Below, one piece after another: positions 7,618 through 17,086 of a stretch of 40,451 nt of DNA. The stretch covers positions 1 to 40,451 of the forward strand of contig CAIYDQ010000295.1 of assembly GCA_903925075.1 (NCBI GenBank). Direction: 5' to 3'. The notes under the pieces were generated by a model that saw only the letters and a program-made list of their open reading frames with translations, ran no database searches and was not told the origin of the DNA. The first letter of the stretch is position 1. Each line of letters begins with the position of its first letter. The translations under genes and the position numbers were made by a program. The stretch comes from an uncultured Geobacter sp. GTDB taxonomy: Bacteria > Desulfobacterota > Desulfuromonadia > Geobacterales > Geobacteraceae.

Positions 7618-9372
7618 CTACTCCACGAAGCTCTTCAGCTTCTTCGCCCGGCTCGGGTGGCGCAGTTTCCTGAGCGCCTTCGCCTCTATCTGCCTGATCC
7701 TCTCCCGGGTCACTTCGAAGTCCTGGCCCACCTCTTCCAGGGTGTGGTCGCTCTTCTCGCCGATGCCGAAACGCATCCTCAGCACCTTCTCCTCGCGCGG
7801 GGTCAGGGTGGAGAGCACCCGCGAGGTCTGCTCGGAGAGGTTCGCCTTGATCACGGCCTCCAGCGGGGAAACCACTCCCTTGTCCTCGATGAAGTCGCCC
7901 AGGTGGGAATCCTCTTCCTCGCCGATCGGCGTCTCCAGGGAGATCGGCTCCTTGGCGATCTTCAGCACCTTCCTCACCTTGTCCAGCGGCAGCGCCATGC
8001 GCTCGGCGATCTCCTCGGGCGAGGGCTCGCGGCCGATCTCCTGCACCAGCTGCCTGCTGGTCCTGATCAGCTTGTTGATGGTCTCGATCATGTGCACCGG
8101 GATCCTGATGGTGCGCGCCTGGTCTGCGATGGCGCGGGTGATCGCCTGACGGATCCACCAGGTGGCGTAGGTGGAGAACTTGTAGCCGCGCTGGTATTCG
8201 AACTTGTCCACCGCCTTCATCAGGCCGATGTTCCCTTCCTGGATCAGGTCCAGGAACTGCAGGCCGCGGTTGGTGTATTTCTTGGCGATGGAAACCACCA
8301 GGCGCAGGTTGGCCTCCACCAGCTCGCTCTTGGCCAGCTTCGCCTTGCGCTCCCCCTCCTCGATGGCGAGCAGCGCGCTGGCGAGTTCGCTCGCCTTGAA
8401 GCCGGACTCCTGCTCGATCTTCAGCAGGTTCTTCTCGTTGGCGCGGTAGCGCTTCTCGATCTTTTGCCCCTGCTCCAGGGGAAGGTTCAGCTTCTTGGCG
8501 AATTCCGCCTCGCCGGCGCCGAGCATGCCGTCGAAGGCGGCCAGGAAGAGATCCTTGCCGGTGCCGCTTTCCTTCTCCAGCTCGGCTATCTCCTGCATCA
8601 CCTGGTCGACCTTGCAGGAGAGCTCCTTCAGGCGCTGGGCGATCTTCTCGATATGCCGGTCCTTCAGGCGCAACGACTTCAGCAGCTCCGCCATCCTCAC
8701 CTTCAGCTCGACGTGCTCGGCCAGCAGCCGCTCGCGCTCGTCGGCCGCCAGGCTCGCCGGCTCCAGCGCGCCCTGGATCTCCTCCATGCGCTGGTCGAAC
8801 TCCTTGATCTCGTCGATGATGCCCAGCACCTTGAGGGCCTGGAGGTCCTCTTCACCCTCCTCCAGCACCTCTTCCTCGACGTCCTTGCTGATCTCGATCG
8901 CCCCGATCTGCATCTTCCTGAGGCGCTCGCCCAGCGAGACGACCTCCTTGACCGTGATCGGGGTGTTGAGGATGACGCTGGCGACGTCGCGCTCGCCCAC
9001 TTCGATCCGCTTGGCGATCTCGACTTCCCCCTCGCGGGTCAAAAGCGAGACCGAGCCCATCTCGCGCAGGTACATGCGCACCGGATCGCTGGTGCGCCCG
9101 AGGGTGCCGGGCTCGAATTCGACCTCGTCCTGCTCCCCTTCGTGCTCCTCTTCTTCCTCGTGATCCATCTTGATCTTGGGGATCTTCACCTTTTGGGCGG
9201 AGTCCACGATCTCGATGTCCATGTCGCCGAACATGCTCATCACGTCGTCGATCTGATCGGAGGAGACGATGTCGGGAGGAAGGAGGTCGTTCACCTCTTC
9301 ATAGGTGAGAAAACCCTTTTCCTTGCCGAGGTCGATCAGCTGTTTCACTTCGTCCATGCTTTTCTTGGCCAT
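7618..9372 (-). CDS. rpoD: RNA polymerase principal sigma factor RpoD (sigma 70)
   Basis: The housekeeping sigma factor, 584 residues. Region 1.1 is at the N-terminus ([20 protein letters not shown]), followed by an acidic linker ([14 protein letters not shown]) and region 1.2 ([11 protein letters not shown]). A large non-conserved insertion fills about 130-330. Region 2 includes [12 protein letters not shown] and the DNA-melting/-10 contacts in [18 protein letters not shown]. Region 3 (HMIETINKL) follows, and region 4 ends with the helix-turn-helix [19 protein letters not shown]. Full length confirms the group 1 factor. It is the last gene of the macromolecular synthesis cluster, 39 bases after dnaG, with a terminator behind it. 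The gap before it is A/T-rich and contains TATAAA and ACTATAG, so an internal promoter is possible but weakly supported. Confidence 0.98.
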   Translation of the reverse strand: MAKKSMDEVKQLIDLGKEKGFLTYEEVNDLLPPDIVSSDQIDDVMSMFGDMDIEIVDSAQKVKIPKIKMDHEEEEEHEGEQDEVEFEPGTLGRTSDPVRMYLREMGSVSLLTREGEVEIAKRIEVGERDVASVILNTPITVKEVVSLGERLRKMQIGAIEISKDVEEEVLEEGEEDLQALKVLGIIDEIKEFDQRMEEIQGALEPASLAADERERLLAEHVELKVRMAELLKSLRLKDRHIEKIAQRLKELSCKVDQVMQEIAELEKESGTGKDLFLAAFDGMLGAGEAEFAKKLNLPLEQGQKIEKRYRANEKNLLKIEQESGFKASELASALLAIEEGERKAKLAKSELVEANLRLVVSIAKKYTNRGLQFLDLIQEGNIGLMKAVDKFEYQRGYKFSTYATWWIRQAITRAIADQARTIRIPVHMIETINKLIRTSRQLVQEIGREPSPEEIAERMALPLDKVRKVLKIAKEPISLETPIGEEEDSHLGDFIEDKGVVSPLEAVIKANLSEQTSRVLSTLTPREEKVLRMRFGIGEKSDHTLEEVGQDFEVTRERIRQIEAKALRKLRHPSRAKKLKSFVE

Positions 9373-9411
9373 TCACCACGCTCCGCTACTGCTCGTTCGA
9401 ACTATAGTCAT

Positions 9412-11175
9412 TTATAGTAATTTCGATTTTTTATTCCGCAAGCCTTCCAGTTCCGCCAAAATCTCCGCATAGCGCGCGGAATCGGGATCTACCGTGGCAA
9501 GTTCCCTCGCCAGGGCCTTCCCCCCCCCTTTGAGCGCTCGGCGCTCCAGGGCTTGACGGCACTGTTCAAACGCCTTGACGGCGTTCATGTCCTCCAGATG
9601 CGCGTCCTCCACAAACAGCGAGTGCAGCCGCCCGCGCTCTTCCGGGGACTCCAGCTGTTCGAGGATCAAGGGGAGATCCACCTCGCCCTGCGCCGACTGC
9701 TCCAGGATCGCCTCGGCGACCTTCAGGTAGCAGAGGTCGAAAAGCTTGTCGGCGCCGTGCTGGCGTACCCTTTCCACCACATCGGGAAACTTCACCATCA
9801 GCGTCAGCAGCACCTCTTCGGTGCCGGCGTTCTTGGACTCGGGGGGCCTGGTCTGCGGCCTGGCGGCAGGCGCGGGCGCCGCCGCGGCGCCGGACTTCCT
9901 GCGCAACATCCCCTGGTCGATGCCGACGGTGCGGCAGATTTCCTTCTCGTACAGCGTCCGCTCCACCGGATCCGCGATTTTCAGCAGACGGGGCGCCACC
10001 TCGTTGACGAAAGCGACCTTCCCTTCCACGCCGCGGATGTCCAGGCTCTTGGCCAGCCCCCGATAAAAGAACTCGAAGATCGGGAGCGACGCCTGCAGGA
10101 GCGGCGCGAATGCGGCTGCCCCCTCGCGCCTGATGAAAGTGTCGGGGTCGTCCCCGGCAGGAACCTCGACCACCCGCGCGGGGAACCCCTCCTCGAGGAA
10201 CAGCTCCATCGACCTGACCGTCGCCTTGCGTCCGGCTTCATCCCCGTCGAACAGCATGTAGACCCGCTCGGCGTAGCGCCTCAGCACCTTCAGGTGCCCC
10301 GGCGTGAGCGCCGTGCCGCAGGTGGCCACCACGTTGGTGTAGCCGGCGCTGAAGAGGGCCAGATGGTCGAAGTACCCCTCGACGATGATGGCGCTCCCCT
10401 TTTCCCGCATCCCCTTCTTGGCGAGGTCGAGCCCGAACAGCACCTCGCTCTTTCTGTAGACCGGCGACTCGGGCGAGTTGATGTACTTGGGGAGCGAGTC
10501 GTCCATCACCCTGCCGCCGAAGCCGATGGCGCGGCCGTGCAGGTCGGAGATGGTGAACAGCAGACGGTTTCGGAAGGTATCGTAATAGCCGTCCTTCCCC
10601 TCCTTTTTCCGCAACAGCCCCAGCTTCTCCGCCTGCTCGGGAGGCACCCCTTTTCTTTGCAAATGTCTTGCCAAATGGTCCCAGCCGTCCGGGGCGAAAC
10701 CGAGTCGATAGACGGCGGCCGTCTCCGGGCCCACGCCGCGCCGCTCAAGATAGCTTCTGCCGCCGGCGCCCGCCTCGTCGGCTTCCAGCACCCGCCGGTA
10801 GAACTCCGCGGCCATCTGGTTGACCTCGTACAGCTGATCCTGCTCGTCCGCCCTGCGCTTCTCGTCGCGGGAGAGCGGCCGCTCGGGTATCTCCACGCCC
10901 ACCCGCTTGGCGAGAAATTTCACCGCTTGCGGAAAGGCCATCCCCTCCATGCGCATGACGAAGGTGACCACGTTGCCGCCGGCGCCGCAGCCGAAGCAGT
11001 GAAAGATGCCCCTGGCCGGGTTGACGTTGAAGGAAGGGCTCTTTTCGCCGTGAAACGGGCAGAGCCCCTGGTAATTGGCCCCGGATTTCCTAAGACTCAT
11101 GTACTCGGAGATCACCTCGAGGATGGGAGCCCTCTCGCGCACCTCCCTGACCTTCTCATCCGGTATCATCGACAC
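9412..11175 (-). CDS. dnaG: DNA primase
   Basis: Synthesises RNA primers for replication and works with the DnaB helicase; 587 residues. The N-terminal CHC2 zinc finger uses C39, H42, C60 and C63. The TOPRIM core (about 262-345) includes AIIVEGYFDHLAL and the acidic LFDGDEAG motif. The C-terminal third is the divergent helicase-binding domain after an alanine/proline linker (AAAAPAPAARPQTRPP). The GTG at 11175 is preferred over the ATG two codons later because AAGGA lies 8 bases before it. Near the 3' end a run of nine G on the coding strand (9520-9528) encodes the GGG of ALKGGGKALA; slippage there would alter only the last 30-40 residues. The gene sits between cvpA and rpoD. Confidence 0.97.
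   Translation of the reverse strand: MSMIPDEKVREVRERAPILEVISEYMSLRKSGANYQGLCPFHGEKSPSFNVNPARGIFHCFGCGAGGNVVTFVMRMEGMAFPQAVKFLAKRVGVEIPERPLSRDEKRRADEQDQLYEVNQMAAEFYRRVLEADEAGAGGRSYLERRGVGPETAAVYRLGFAPDGWDHLARHLQRKGVPPEQAEKLGLLRKKEGKDGYYDTFRNRLLFTISDLHGRAIGFGGRVMDDSLPKYINSPESPVYRKSEVLFGLDLAKKGMREKGSAIIVEGYFDHLALFSAGYTNVVATCGTALTPGHLKVLRRYAERVYMLFDGDEAGRKATVRSMELFLEEGFPARVVEVPAGDDPDTFIRREGAAAFAPLLQASLPIFEFFYRGLAKSLDIRGVEGKVAFVNEVAPRLLKIADPVERTLYEKEICRTVGIDQGMLRRKSGAAAAPAPAARPQTRPPESKNAGTEEVLLTLMVKFPDVVERVRQHGADKLFDLCYLKVAEAILEQSAQGEVDLPLILEQLESPEERGRLHSLFVEDAHLEDMNAVKAFEQCRQALERRALKGGGKALARELATVDPDSARYAEILAELEGLRNKKSKLL
9520..9528 (-). repeat. Nine-base homopolymer in the 3' end of dnaG
   Basis: Nine consecutive G on the coding strand encode three glycines in the helicase-binding part of primase. 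Tracts of this length can slip during replication. Function is unproven and it may simply reflect GC-rich codon use. Confidence 0.7.
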
Positions 11176-11187
11176 GGCGTGGATCCT

Positions 11188-11697
11188 TTATTTCTTTCCC
11201 GTCCCCTGCGCAGGCGCGCCCTTGGCCGCCTCCCAGCCGGCGGCGATGCTCTTGCCGGTGGAGGCGAAGGCCTGAGCGGTCTTGGAACCGGTAATCAGCC
11301 CCTTCATCTTGTCGGGGATCGGCTTGGTCGTGCCGAGATAGAGCACCAGGCAGAGGATGAACCCCCCCTCCAGAAAGCCGAAAACGATGCCGCCGATCCG
11401 GTTGATCCCGCCCAGCAACATGATCTTGAAGATGACGGTGAGCAGATGGCCGAGGAAGTAGAAAAGGATGCCAAGCAGCAAGAAGATGAGGAGAAATGAA
11501 AGCGGCTGCGCGACCTGCGGGGGGAGGTTGATGAATCCCCTCAAAACCTGGCTAAGAATGGGATAGTACCTGAAGGCGGCCCAGCCACCCGTGACAAGTC
11601 CAAGCAGGGAGCACGCCTCTCGCACCAGACCCTTCGAGAACCCCTTCACCACGAAAAAGATCAGTGTAACCCAGATAAGGATATCGAGAAGGATCAT
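11188..11697 (-). CDS. cvpA: CvpA family membrane protein
   Basis: A 169-residue inner-membrane protein of the colicin V production (CvpA) family. Four hydrophobic segments are visible, roughly at residues 2-20, 28-45, 64-92 and 100-125, with family-typical VVKGFSKGLVREACSLLG near the start. The last 45 residues are polar and end in KGAPAQGTGKK. The biochemical role is unknown; family members affect envelope behaviour and, in E. coli, colicin V export. It lies between yqeY and dnaG, 12 bases before dnaG, within the macromolecular synthesis cluster, so it should be transcribed with primase and sigma. Confidence 0.88.
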   Translation of the reverse strand: MILLDILIWVTLIFFVVKGFSKGLVREACSLLGLVTGGWAAFRYYPILSQVLRGFINLPPQVAQPLSFLLIFLLLGILFYFLGHLLTVIFKIMLLGGINRIGGIVFGFLEGGFILCLVLYLGTTKPIPDKMKGLITGSKTAQAFASTGKSIAAGWEAAKGAPAQGTGKK

Positions 11698-11783
11698 GCG
11701 AACACCTGGTCAGTAGCCACAAAGCAAAAGAAGGGGGAATCGCTAGATTCGCCCCTACTCATTACACCAAGGACCCGCAACCA

Positions 11784-11806
11784 CCTCCGGGAGGTCGTCC
11801 CGGAGG
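11784..11806 (-). terminator. Strong hairpin after yqeY
   Basis: CCTCCGGGA (11784-11792) and TCCCGGAGG (11798-11806) form a perfect 9-bp stem with a 5-base loop, 6 bases after the yqeY stop on the minus strand. No T-tract follows. It could be a partial terminator, a processing site or a stabiliser that adjusts rpsU/yqeY output relative to dnaG and rpoD. A second hairpin (GAATC/GATTC flanked by G and C runs, about 11733-11755) lies just downstream. Confidence 0.5.
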
Positions 11807-11812
11807 CGATAT

Positions 11813-12256
11813 CTACGCGAGCTTCCCCTTCACAACTTCGCTCACCAGTTTGCCGTCTGCGCGGCCGGAAACGGAAGGGAGCAGGGCTTTCATCACCCGG
11901 CCCATGTCCTTGCCGCTCGTTGCCGAGGTTTCCGCTATAGCCTGGTCCACAAGGGACTCCAGCTCTTGCCGTGTCAGCTGCTGGGGAAGGTAGCCCATCA
12001 GGAGCGCGAGCTCCGCTTCCTCCTTATCCACTAGCTCTTGTCTGCCTGCTTCCTTAAAGAGTCTAATGGATTCCCTGCGCTGCTTGCAGAGGGTAACGAT
12101 GGCTTCGGTGATCTCCGCCTCGCTCAGTTCGCGCCTGAGTTCGATGTCGCGGTTTTTCACCGAGGAGATGACCGAACGGATGGTGGAAAGACGCAGAGCA
12201 TCGCGGCTCTTCATCGCTTCCTTCAATTCCGATTGCAGTCTCTCCCGCAGTTGCAT
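11813..12256 (-). CDS. GatB/YqeY domain protein
   Basis: A 147-residue stand-alone YqeY protein, homologous to the tRNA-binding tail domain of GatB (amidotransferase subunit B). It has a helical N-terminal half (MQLRERLQSELKEAMKSRD, TIRSVISSVKNRDIELR) and a small C-terminal bundle with the GKDMGRVMKALLPSVSGRADGK motif, where the conserved G-R-A-D-G occurs. It has no catalytic residues and its precise role is unknown; tRNA binding or ammonia-independent charging support has been proposed for the family. It starts 12 bases after rpsU, which indicates co-transcription in the rpsU-yqeY-cvpA-dnaG-rpoD order. Confidence 0.92.
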   Translation of the reverse strand: MQLRERLQSELKEAMKSRDALRLSTIRSVISSVKNRDIELRRELSEAEITEAIVTLCKQRRESIRLFKEAGRQELVDKEEAELALLMGYLPQQLTRQELESLVDQAIAETSATSGKDMGRVMKALLPSVSGRADGKLVSEVVKGKLA

Positions 12257-12268
12257 GCTGCTTACCTC

Positions 12269-12466
12269 TTAGTCCACCATCTTGCGCTGTTTTTTCAGAG
12301 CACGCTTGCGCGCTGCAATGGCCTTTTTCTTTTTCTTGATACTCGGCTTCTCGTAGTGCTCTCTCTTGCGGACCTCTGAAAGGATTCCAGCTTTTTCGCA
12401 CTGCTTTTTGAACTTTTTCAGTGCAAGTTCAAACGGTTCAGCTTCTTTTACCTTTACTCCCGGCAT
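12269..12466 (-). CDS. rpsU: 30S ribosomal protein S21
   Basis: A 65-residue basic small-subunit protein near the anti-Shine-Dalgarno end of 16S rRNA. It shows the family pattern [27 protein letters not shown]-like spacing and a highly basic C-terminal tail ([19 protein letters not shown]). It is the first gene of the macromolecular synthesis cluster with a clear promoter about 80 bases upstream. The region ahead of the ATG contains eight consecutive G (minus-strand sense, 12474-12481), 7 bases before the start codon, an unusual ribosome-binding context for a protein that itself shapes mRNA selection. Confidence 0.96.
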   Translation of the reverse strand: MPGVKVKEAEPFELALKKFKKQCEKAGILSEVRKREHYEKPSIKKKKKAIAARKRALKKQRKMVD

Positions 12467-12547
12467 TCATATTCCCCCCCCTTCTCTAGCTAGATTTACA
12501 AATTTCGTGGGTAGATCGGGCCGGCAGACGTTATTCAAGGAAGATGC

Positions 12548-12575
12548 AATATATCACAACCGCATCAATTGTCAA
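12548..12575 (-). promoter_or_regulatory. Sigma70 promoter of the rpsU-dnaG-rpoD cluster
   Basis: On the minus strand, TTGACA (12570-12575) is followed after 16 bases by TATATT (12548-12553). Both boxes are near consensus and the area is A/T-rich in an otherwise GC-rich region. It is placed between hisE and rpsU, pointing into rpsU. Confidence 0.85.
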
Positions 12576-12606
12576 TGCATTTATGGGCTTTGCCAAAGCG
12601 CCGCTT

Positions 12607-12936
12607 TCAGGCCGGACGCGACTGTTTCTCTTCGATGCCGGAGATGCCGAAGCGGCGCCGCAGTTCCGCGTACACCTCCTCGGGGTCGATGTCGTAGAAG
12701 CCGAGCAGCACCAGGTTATGGAAGATCAGGTCGGCCGTCTCGTAGACGATCTCCTCGCGCTTCCCCCCCTTGCCGGCGATCACCACCTCGGTCGCCTCCT
12801 CGCCGATCTTCTTGAGGATCTTGTCGATCCCCTTGCCCATCAGGCTCGCGGTGTAGGAAGCCTCGCTCGGGTTCGCCTTGCGCTCCTGGATCACGCGATA
12901 GACGGCGCCGATGATGTCGTCGTTGCACTTGGTCAT
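12607..12936 (-). CDS. hisE: Phosphoribosyl-ATP diphosphatase
   Basis: Second enzyme of histidine synthesis, releasing pyrophosphate from phosphoribosyl-ATP. The start is the ATG at 12936, where TGAGGAG gives a strong ribosome binding site that overlaps the hisF stop; the longer frame to 12969 is rejected. In 109 residues the MazG-like metal-binding helices are clear: KKIGEEATEVVIA and EIVYETADLIFHNLVLL. It is a stand-alone HisE, not fused to HisI, and no hisI lies in the window. It is the last gene of the his cluster, 10 bases after hisF. No T-tract terminator is visible behind it. Confidence 0.95.
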   Translation of the reverse strand: MTKCNDDIIGAVYRVIQERKANPSEASYTASLMGKGIDKILKKIGEEATEVVIAGKGGKREEIVYETADLIFHNLVLLGFYDIDPEEVYAELRRRFGISGIEEKQSRPA

Positions 12937-12946
12937 CGTCCGCTCC

Positions 12947-13705
12947 TCACAGTCTGACCGCGACGCCACGCTCGCGGAGGTACTGTTTGGCCTCCTCGAT
13001 GGTGTGCTCGCGATAGTGAAATATGGAGGCCGCCAGACAGGCGCTGGCGCCGGCCTGGGTAAAGCCGTCGTACAGGTGCGACAGCCCGCCGACCCCGCCC
13101 GAGGCGATCACCGGGATGCTGACCGCGTCCACCACGGCGCGGGTGAGCGGCAGGTCGTAGCCGTCCTTGGTGCCGTCGCGGTCCATGCTGGTCAAGAGGA
13201 TTTCCCCCGCGCCCATCTTTTCCATGCGCTGCGCCCACTCGATCACGTCGATGCCGGTCGGGTTCCTGCCGCCGTGGGTGTAGACCTCCCAGCCGCCGTC
13301 CCCCCTGCCGCGCGCGTCGATGGCGACCACCGTGCATTGCGAGCCGAACTTCTCGGCCGCCTCGCTCACGAATTCGGGGCGGTGCACCGCCGCCGTGTTG
13401 ATGGAGACCTTGTCGGCGCCCGCGTTCAAGAGGCGCCTGATGTCCTCCACCACCCTGACGCCGCCGCCGACGGTGAGCGGCATGAAAACGCGCTCGGCGG
13501 TGCGGCGCACCACGTCGATGATGATGTCGCGGTCGTCCGAGGAGGCCGTGATGTCGAGGAAGGTGAGTTCGTCCGCCCCCTGGCTGTCGTAGAGTTCGGC
13601 TATCTCGACCGGATCTCCGGCGTCGCGCAGTCCCAGAAACTGGACCCCCTTCACGACCCTCCCCCCCTTGACGTCGAGGCAGGGGATTATTCTCTTGGTA
13701 AGCAT
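12947..13705 (-). CDS. hisF: Imidazole glycerol phosphate synthase, cyclase subunit
   Basis: A TIM-barrel subunit that uses ammonia from HisH to form imidazole glycerol phosphate and AICAR. In 252 residues the catalytic aspartates are D11 ([10 protein letters not shown]) and D130 (VVAIDARG). Phosphate-binding loops appear as TVGGGVR (about 78-84) and IASGGVGGL. The start ATG gives [12 protein letters not shown], the usual N-terminus. It lies 15 bases downstream of hisA. Its partner gene hisH is two genes upstream in the same cluster. Confidence 0.97.
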   Translation of the reverse strand: MLTKRIIPCLDVKGGRVVKGVQFLGLRDAGDPVEIAELYDSQGADELTFLDITASSDDRDIIIDVVRRTAERVFMPLTVGGGVRVVEDIRRLLNAGADKVSINTAAVHRPEFVSEAAEKFGSQCTVVAIDARGRGDGGWEVYTHGGRNPTGIDVIEWAQRMEKMGAGEILLTSMDRDGTKDGYDLPLTRAVVDAVSIPVIASGGVGGLSHLYDGFTQAGASACLAASIFHYREHTIEEAKQYLRERGVAVRL

Positions 13706-13720
13706 CCGTTGTCCCTTGGC

Positions 13721-14449
13721 TTAAATCGCTTTAGTGATGGCGATCGCCTCGGCCAGCTTGATGGCCCCCGAGTAGATCGCCTTGCCGGTGATGACTCCGG
13801 TCACGCCCGACGCCTCGATGGCCATCAGGTTCTTGATATCCTGCAGGCAGGAGAGCCCGCCCGAGGCGATCACCGGGATGCTGATCGCTTCGGCCAGCGC
13901 CTTGGTCGCCGGGATGTTCGGCCCCTGCATCATGCCGTCGCGGCTGATGTCCGTGTAGATGATGGCGCTGACGCCGTCCCCCTCGAACTTGCGCGCCAGC
14001 TCCGTCGCCGTGACTCCCGTCACCTCCGCCCAACCCTGGACCGCGACCATGCCGTCTTTGGCGTCGATGCCGACCACGATGCGGCCCGGATAGAGCCGGC
14101 ACGCTTCCTTGACGAAGTCGGGGTTCCTTTGGGCGGCGGTGCCGATGATCACCCGGCCGATGCCGAGCGACAGGTAGGCCTCGACGGTGGCGATGTCCCT
14201 GATGCCGCCGCCGAGCTGGGTCGGGATGGTGACCGCCTTGACGATCGCCTCGATGGCCGCGCGGTTCTTGGGCTCGCCGGCGAAGGCGCCGTCCAGATCG
14301 ACTATATGGAGGATTTCCCCTCCCTGGCGCTGCCACTCCGCCCCTTGAGCCGCGGGGTCGTCGTTGAACACCGTGTCCTTTTCCATCAGCCCCTGCTCCA
14401 ACCGGACGCAGCAGCCGCCTTTCAGATCTATTGCCGGTATGACGATCAT
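13721..14449 (-). CDS. hisA: Phosphoribosylformimino-AICAR-phosphate isomerase
   Basis: An Amadori isomerase of histidine synthesis with the same half-barrel repeat fold as HisF; 242 residues. Catalytic D8 ([10 protein letters not shown]) and the second aspartate in YTDISRDGM (about residue 170) are present, with phosphate loops QLGGGIRD and [15 protein letters not shown] precedes the ATG. It sits 14 bases after hisH and 15 bases before hisF. No TrpF function is indicated by an obvious sequence feature. Confidence 0.97.
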   Translation of the reverse strand: MIVIPAIDLKGGCCVRLEQGLMEKDTVFNDDPAAQGAEWQRQGGEILHIVDLDGAFAGEPKNRAAIEAIVKAVTIPTQLGGGIRDIATVEAYLSLGIGRVIIGTAAQRNPDFVKEACRLYPGRIVVGIDAKDGMVAVQGWAEVTGVTATELARKFEGDGVSAIIYTDISRDGMMQGPNIPATKALAEAISIPVIASGGLSCLQDIKNLMAIEASGVTGVITGKAIYSGAIKLAEAIAITKAI

Positions 14450-14463
14450 CGTTACCTCTTTTT

Positions 14464-15087
14464 TTACTTCAGCAGCGCGAAATTCTTGAGCATTGCCAGC
14501 CCCTTGTCCTGGGACTTCTCCGGGTGGAACTGGGTCGCCATCACGTTGTCGCGCCAGATGGACGAACAGAAGTCGATGCCGTAGCGTGTGGTCGATGCCA
14601 CCACCGCTTCGTCTTCGGGCTTCACGTAGTAGGAGTGCACGAAATAGACGTTGCTGCCGTCCTCAACCCCTTGGAAGATGGGAGCCGGGCGCTTGATGGA
14701 GACCTGATTCCATCCCATGTGCGGCACCTTCAGGCTCTCTCCCGCCTCCTGCATCCCTTCCGGGAAACGGAGCACGCGGCCGGGAATCACATTGAGCCCC
14801 TGGTGCAGGCCGAACTCCTCGCTCTCCGTGAACAGCAGTTGCAACCCCAGGCAGATGCCGAGGAAAGGCTTCCCTTCGCGGATCACCTTGAGGATCGGCT
14901 CCACGAAGCCCCCTTCCTCCAGGTTCCTGATGCAGTCCCGGAAGGCGCCGACGCCGGGAAGCACCACCCGCTGCGCATCCAGCAACACCTTGGGGTCCGA
15001 GGTGACGACGGCGTCGAAGCCGACCTTCTCGAACCCTTTTTGCACGGAGCGCAGATTCCCCATGCCGTAGTCGATTATCGCGATCAT
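14464..15087 (-). CDS. hisH: Imidazole glycerol phosphate synthase, glutaminase subunit
   Basis: A class I glutamine amidotransferase (207 residues) that makes ammonia for HisF. The catalytic triad is C79 in FLGICLGLQ, with H188 and E190 in QFHPEKSQ. The oxyanion strand region [10 protein letters not shown] (43-52) is intact. The start ATG encodes [11 protein letters not shown], the normal N-terminus, with AAGGGG upstream. It lies 11 bases after hisB. Confidence 0.97.
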   Translation of the reverse strand: MIAIIDYGMGNLRSVQKGFEKVGFDAVVTSDPKVLLDAQRVVLPGVGAFRDCIRNLEEGGFVEPILKVIREGKPFLGICLGLQLLFTESEEFGLHQGLNVIPGRVLRFPEGMQEAGESLKVPHMGWNQVSIKRPAPIFQGVEDGSNVYFVHSYYVKPEDEAVVASTTRYGIDFCSSIWRDNVMATQFHPEKSQDKGLAMLKNFALLK

Positions 15088-15098
15088 TCAGAAACCCC

Positions 15099-15686
15099 TT
15101 ACAGCTTGCCTTTGGTGGACATAACCCCTTCGATGCGCGGGTCCAACTGGGTCGCCTGATCGAGCGCCCGCGCCGCCGCCTTGAAACAGGCCTCGATGAT
15201 GTGGTGCACGTTCTCCCCGTACATGACGTTCAGGTGCAGGTTCGCGCCGCAATGGTTCACGAAGCCCTGGAAGAATTCGCGCACCAGCTCCACGTCGAAA
15301 TCCCCGATTTTCACCTTGGGGAGCCGGACGTTGTAGACCAGGTACGGTCGCCCCGAGAGGTCGGCGGCCACGCTCGCCAGGGTCTCGTCCATCGGCACGC
15401 TGGCCTGGCCGTAGCGGCGGATGCCGCATTTGTCGCCGAGCGCCTCTTTGAAGGCGGAGCCGAGCACGATGCCGATGTCTTCCACTGTGTGGTGGAAATC
15501 GATGTCGATGTCGCCGTGCGCCTCCACCTGGAGATCGAACAGGCCGTGCCGGGCGAAGAGGTCCAGCATGTGGTCCAGGAAAGGGACGGAGGTGGAGATC
15601 CGAGCCTCGCCTTTGCCGTCGATGGCGAGGGAAAGCTTGATCTGCGTCTCTTTGGTGATCCGTTCGATGACTGCCAATCTGGACAT
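15099..15686 (-). CDS. hisB: Imidazoleglycerol-phosphate dehydratase
   Basis: A monofunctional, manganese-dependent dehydratase of histidine synthesis, 195 residues. The two metal-binding repeats are visible: [10 protein letters not shown] and [14 protein letters not shown], with supporting [13 protein letters not shown] and HCGANLHLN. There is no fused histidinol-phosphatase domain, so that step must be encoded elsewhere. AGGAGG lies 7 bases before the ATG. It follows hisD by 46 bases. Confidence 0.97.
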   Translation of the reverse strand: MSRLAVIERITKETQIKLSLAIDGKGEARISTSVPFLDHMLDLFARHGLFDLQVEAHGDIDIDFHHTVEDIGIVLGSAFKEALGDKCGIRRYGQASVPMDETLASVAADLSGRPYLVYNVRLPKVKIGDFDVELVREFFQGFVNHCGANLHLNVMYGENVHHIIEACFKAAARALDQATQLDPRIEGVMSTKGKL

Positions 15687-15732
15687 GCCGCCTCCTCTTT
15701 TGAGATACCGCAGTAAATATTTTGGAACCCGT

Positions 15733-17019
15733 TCACCCCAACCGACAGCTCACCGACTTGCCGTGGGCGTCGAGCCCTTCCAGGCGTGTGATCCTGACGA
15801 TGTCGTCGGCTACCCTTTGCAATCCGGGCTTGGTGAAGTGGATGATGGAACTCTTCTTCACGAAGTCGTCGACGGAAAGCGGCGAGAAGAAACGGGCCGT
15901 GCCGCCGGTGGGCAGGGTGTGATTCGGGCCGGCCAGGTAATCGCCGGCGGCCTCGGGGGTGTAGTGCCCCATGAAAATGGCCCCCGCGTTGCTGATGAGC
16001 GGCAGGATCTGGAACGGGTTGTCAACGGCCAGCTCCAGGTGCTCGGGGGCGATCCGGTTGGAGAAGGCGATGGCCTCGTCCAGGGTTCCGGCGACGATGA
16101 CGACGCCGAACGATTCCCACGACTTGCGCGCGATCGCCTGCCTGGGGAGTTCCAGCAGTTGGCGCTCGACCTCGGCGGCCACCTGCTCGCCGAAGGCGCG
16201 CTCGGTGGTGATCAGCACCGAGGAGGCAAGCTCGTCGTGCTCCGCCTGCGACAGCAGGTCTGCTGCGATGTGGGCCGGGTTGCCGCTGCCGTCGTTGATC
16301 ACCAGGATCTCGCTCGGCCCGGCGATCATGTCGATGCCGACCTGGCCGAACACCAGCTTCTTGGCGGTCGCCACGTAGATGTTCCCGGGCCCGGTGATCT
16401 TGTCCACCTTGGGAATGGTTTCGGTCCCCCAGGCGAGCGCCGCGACCGCTTGGGCGCCGCCGATCCTGAATACCCGGTCCACGCCGGAGAGCTTGGCGGC
16501 CACCAGCACGTGCGGGTTGGTCTCGCCGTCGGGCGCCGGCACAACCATGACGATCTCGCCCACCCCGGCGACCTTGGCGGGGACGGCGTTCATGATCACG
16601 CTGGACGGGTAGCAGGCCTTGCCGCCCGGAACATAGATGCCGACCTTGGCAAGAGGAGTCACCTTTTGCCCCAGCATGATGTCCGGCTCCTCGGTGGAGA
16701 GCCAGCTCTGCTGCTTCTGCTTTTCGTGAAAGCGGGTCACCCGCTCGACCGCATGCCTCAAGGCCGCCAGGTCCCGCTCGTCGACCTGGGAAAAGGCCCG
16801 GTCGAACTCCGCCTGCGTCACCTCCAGCTCGGCCGCCGCGCAGTGCAAGCGGTCGAAACGACCGGTGTACTCTAAAAGCGCCTGGTCGCCGCGGCTGCGC
16901 ACCTGAGCGATGATGTCGCGAACGACGTCCTCCACCTCGCGCCCCGACTCCTCGCCGCGCGCCACGATGGCCGAGAACCTCGCCTCAAAACCGTCTTCAC
17001 TTATATCGAGGAACTGCAT
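15733..17019 (-). CDS. hisD: Histidinol dehydrogenase
   Basis: A zinc enzyme that carries out the last two oxidations, histidinol to histidine, using NAD+; 428 residues. The catalytic pair E326-H327 (APEHLEL) is at the canonical position. Zinc ligands are in LLSQAEHD (Q258, H261), with further ligands expected in the C-terminal [14 protein letters not shown] region, which is intact. The start ATG has GAGG upstream. It lies 67 bases after hisG, and the gap carries a short palindromic repeat. Confidence 0.97.
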   Translation of the reverse strand: MQFLDISEDGFEARFSAIVARGEESGREVEDVVRDIIAQVRSRGDQALLEYTGRFDRLHCAAAELEVTQAEFDRAFSQVDERDLAALRHAVERVTRFHEKQKQQSWLSTEEPDIMLGQKVTPLAKVGIYVPGGKACYPSSVIMNAVPAKVAGVGEIVMVVPAPDGETNPHVLVAAKLSGVDRVFRIGGAQAVAALAWGTETIPKVDKITGPGNIYVATAKKLVFGQVGIDMIAGPSEILVINDGSGNPAHIAADLLSQAEHDELASSVLITTERAFGEQVAAEVERQLLELPRQAIARKSWESFGVVIVAGTLDEAIAFSNRIAPEHLELAVDNPFQILPLISNAGAIFMGHYTPEAAGDYLAGPNHTLPTGGTARFFSPLSVDDFVKKSSIIHFTKPGLQRVADDIVRITRLEGLDAHGKSVSCRLG

Positions 17020-17045
17020 TCCATAACCTCATGCTTACAAGAAAA

Positions 17046-17083
17046 GTAGGATGCGGTGAACATCGTGAACCGCATCAAACACT
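17046..17083. repeat. Solo palindromic intergenic repeat between hisG and hisD
   Basis: GATGCGGT (17050-17057) and ACCGCATC (17069-17076) form an 8-bp stem with an 11-base loop, preceded by GTAG. The layout (GTAGG, stem, GTGAA before the second arm) resembles the single units of the larger elements at 22.1 and 26.5 kb but with a different stem sequence. It lies in the hisG-hisD gap and could fold in the his mRNA. Confidence 0.6.
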
Positions 17084-17086
17084 CAT

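Noticed and set aside
7444-9417. A 657-codon plus-strand frame opposite rpoD and queC
   Set aside because: Antisense shadow of rpoD with leucine/aspartate/histidine-rich composition and no motifs.
9553-11499. A 648-codon plus-strand frame opposite dnaG
   Set aside because: Antisense shadow; DnaG zinc and TOPRIM motifs are on the minus strand.
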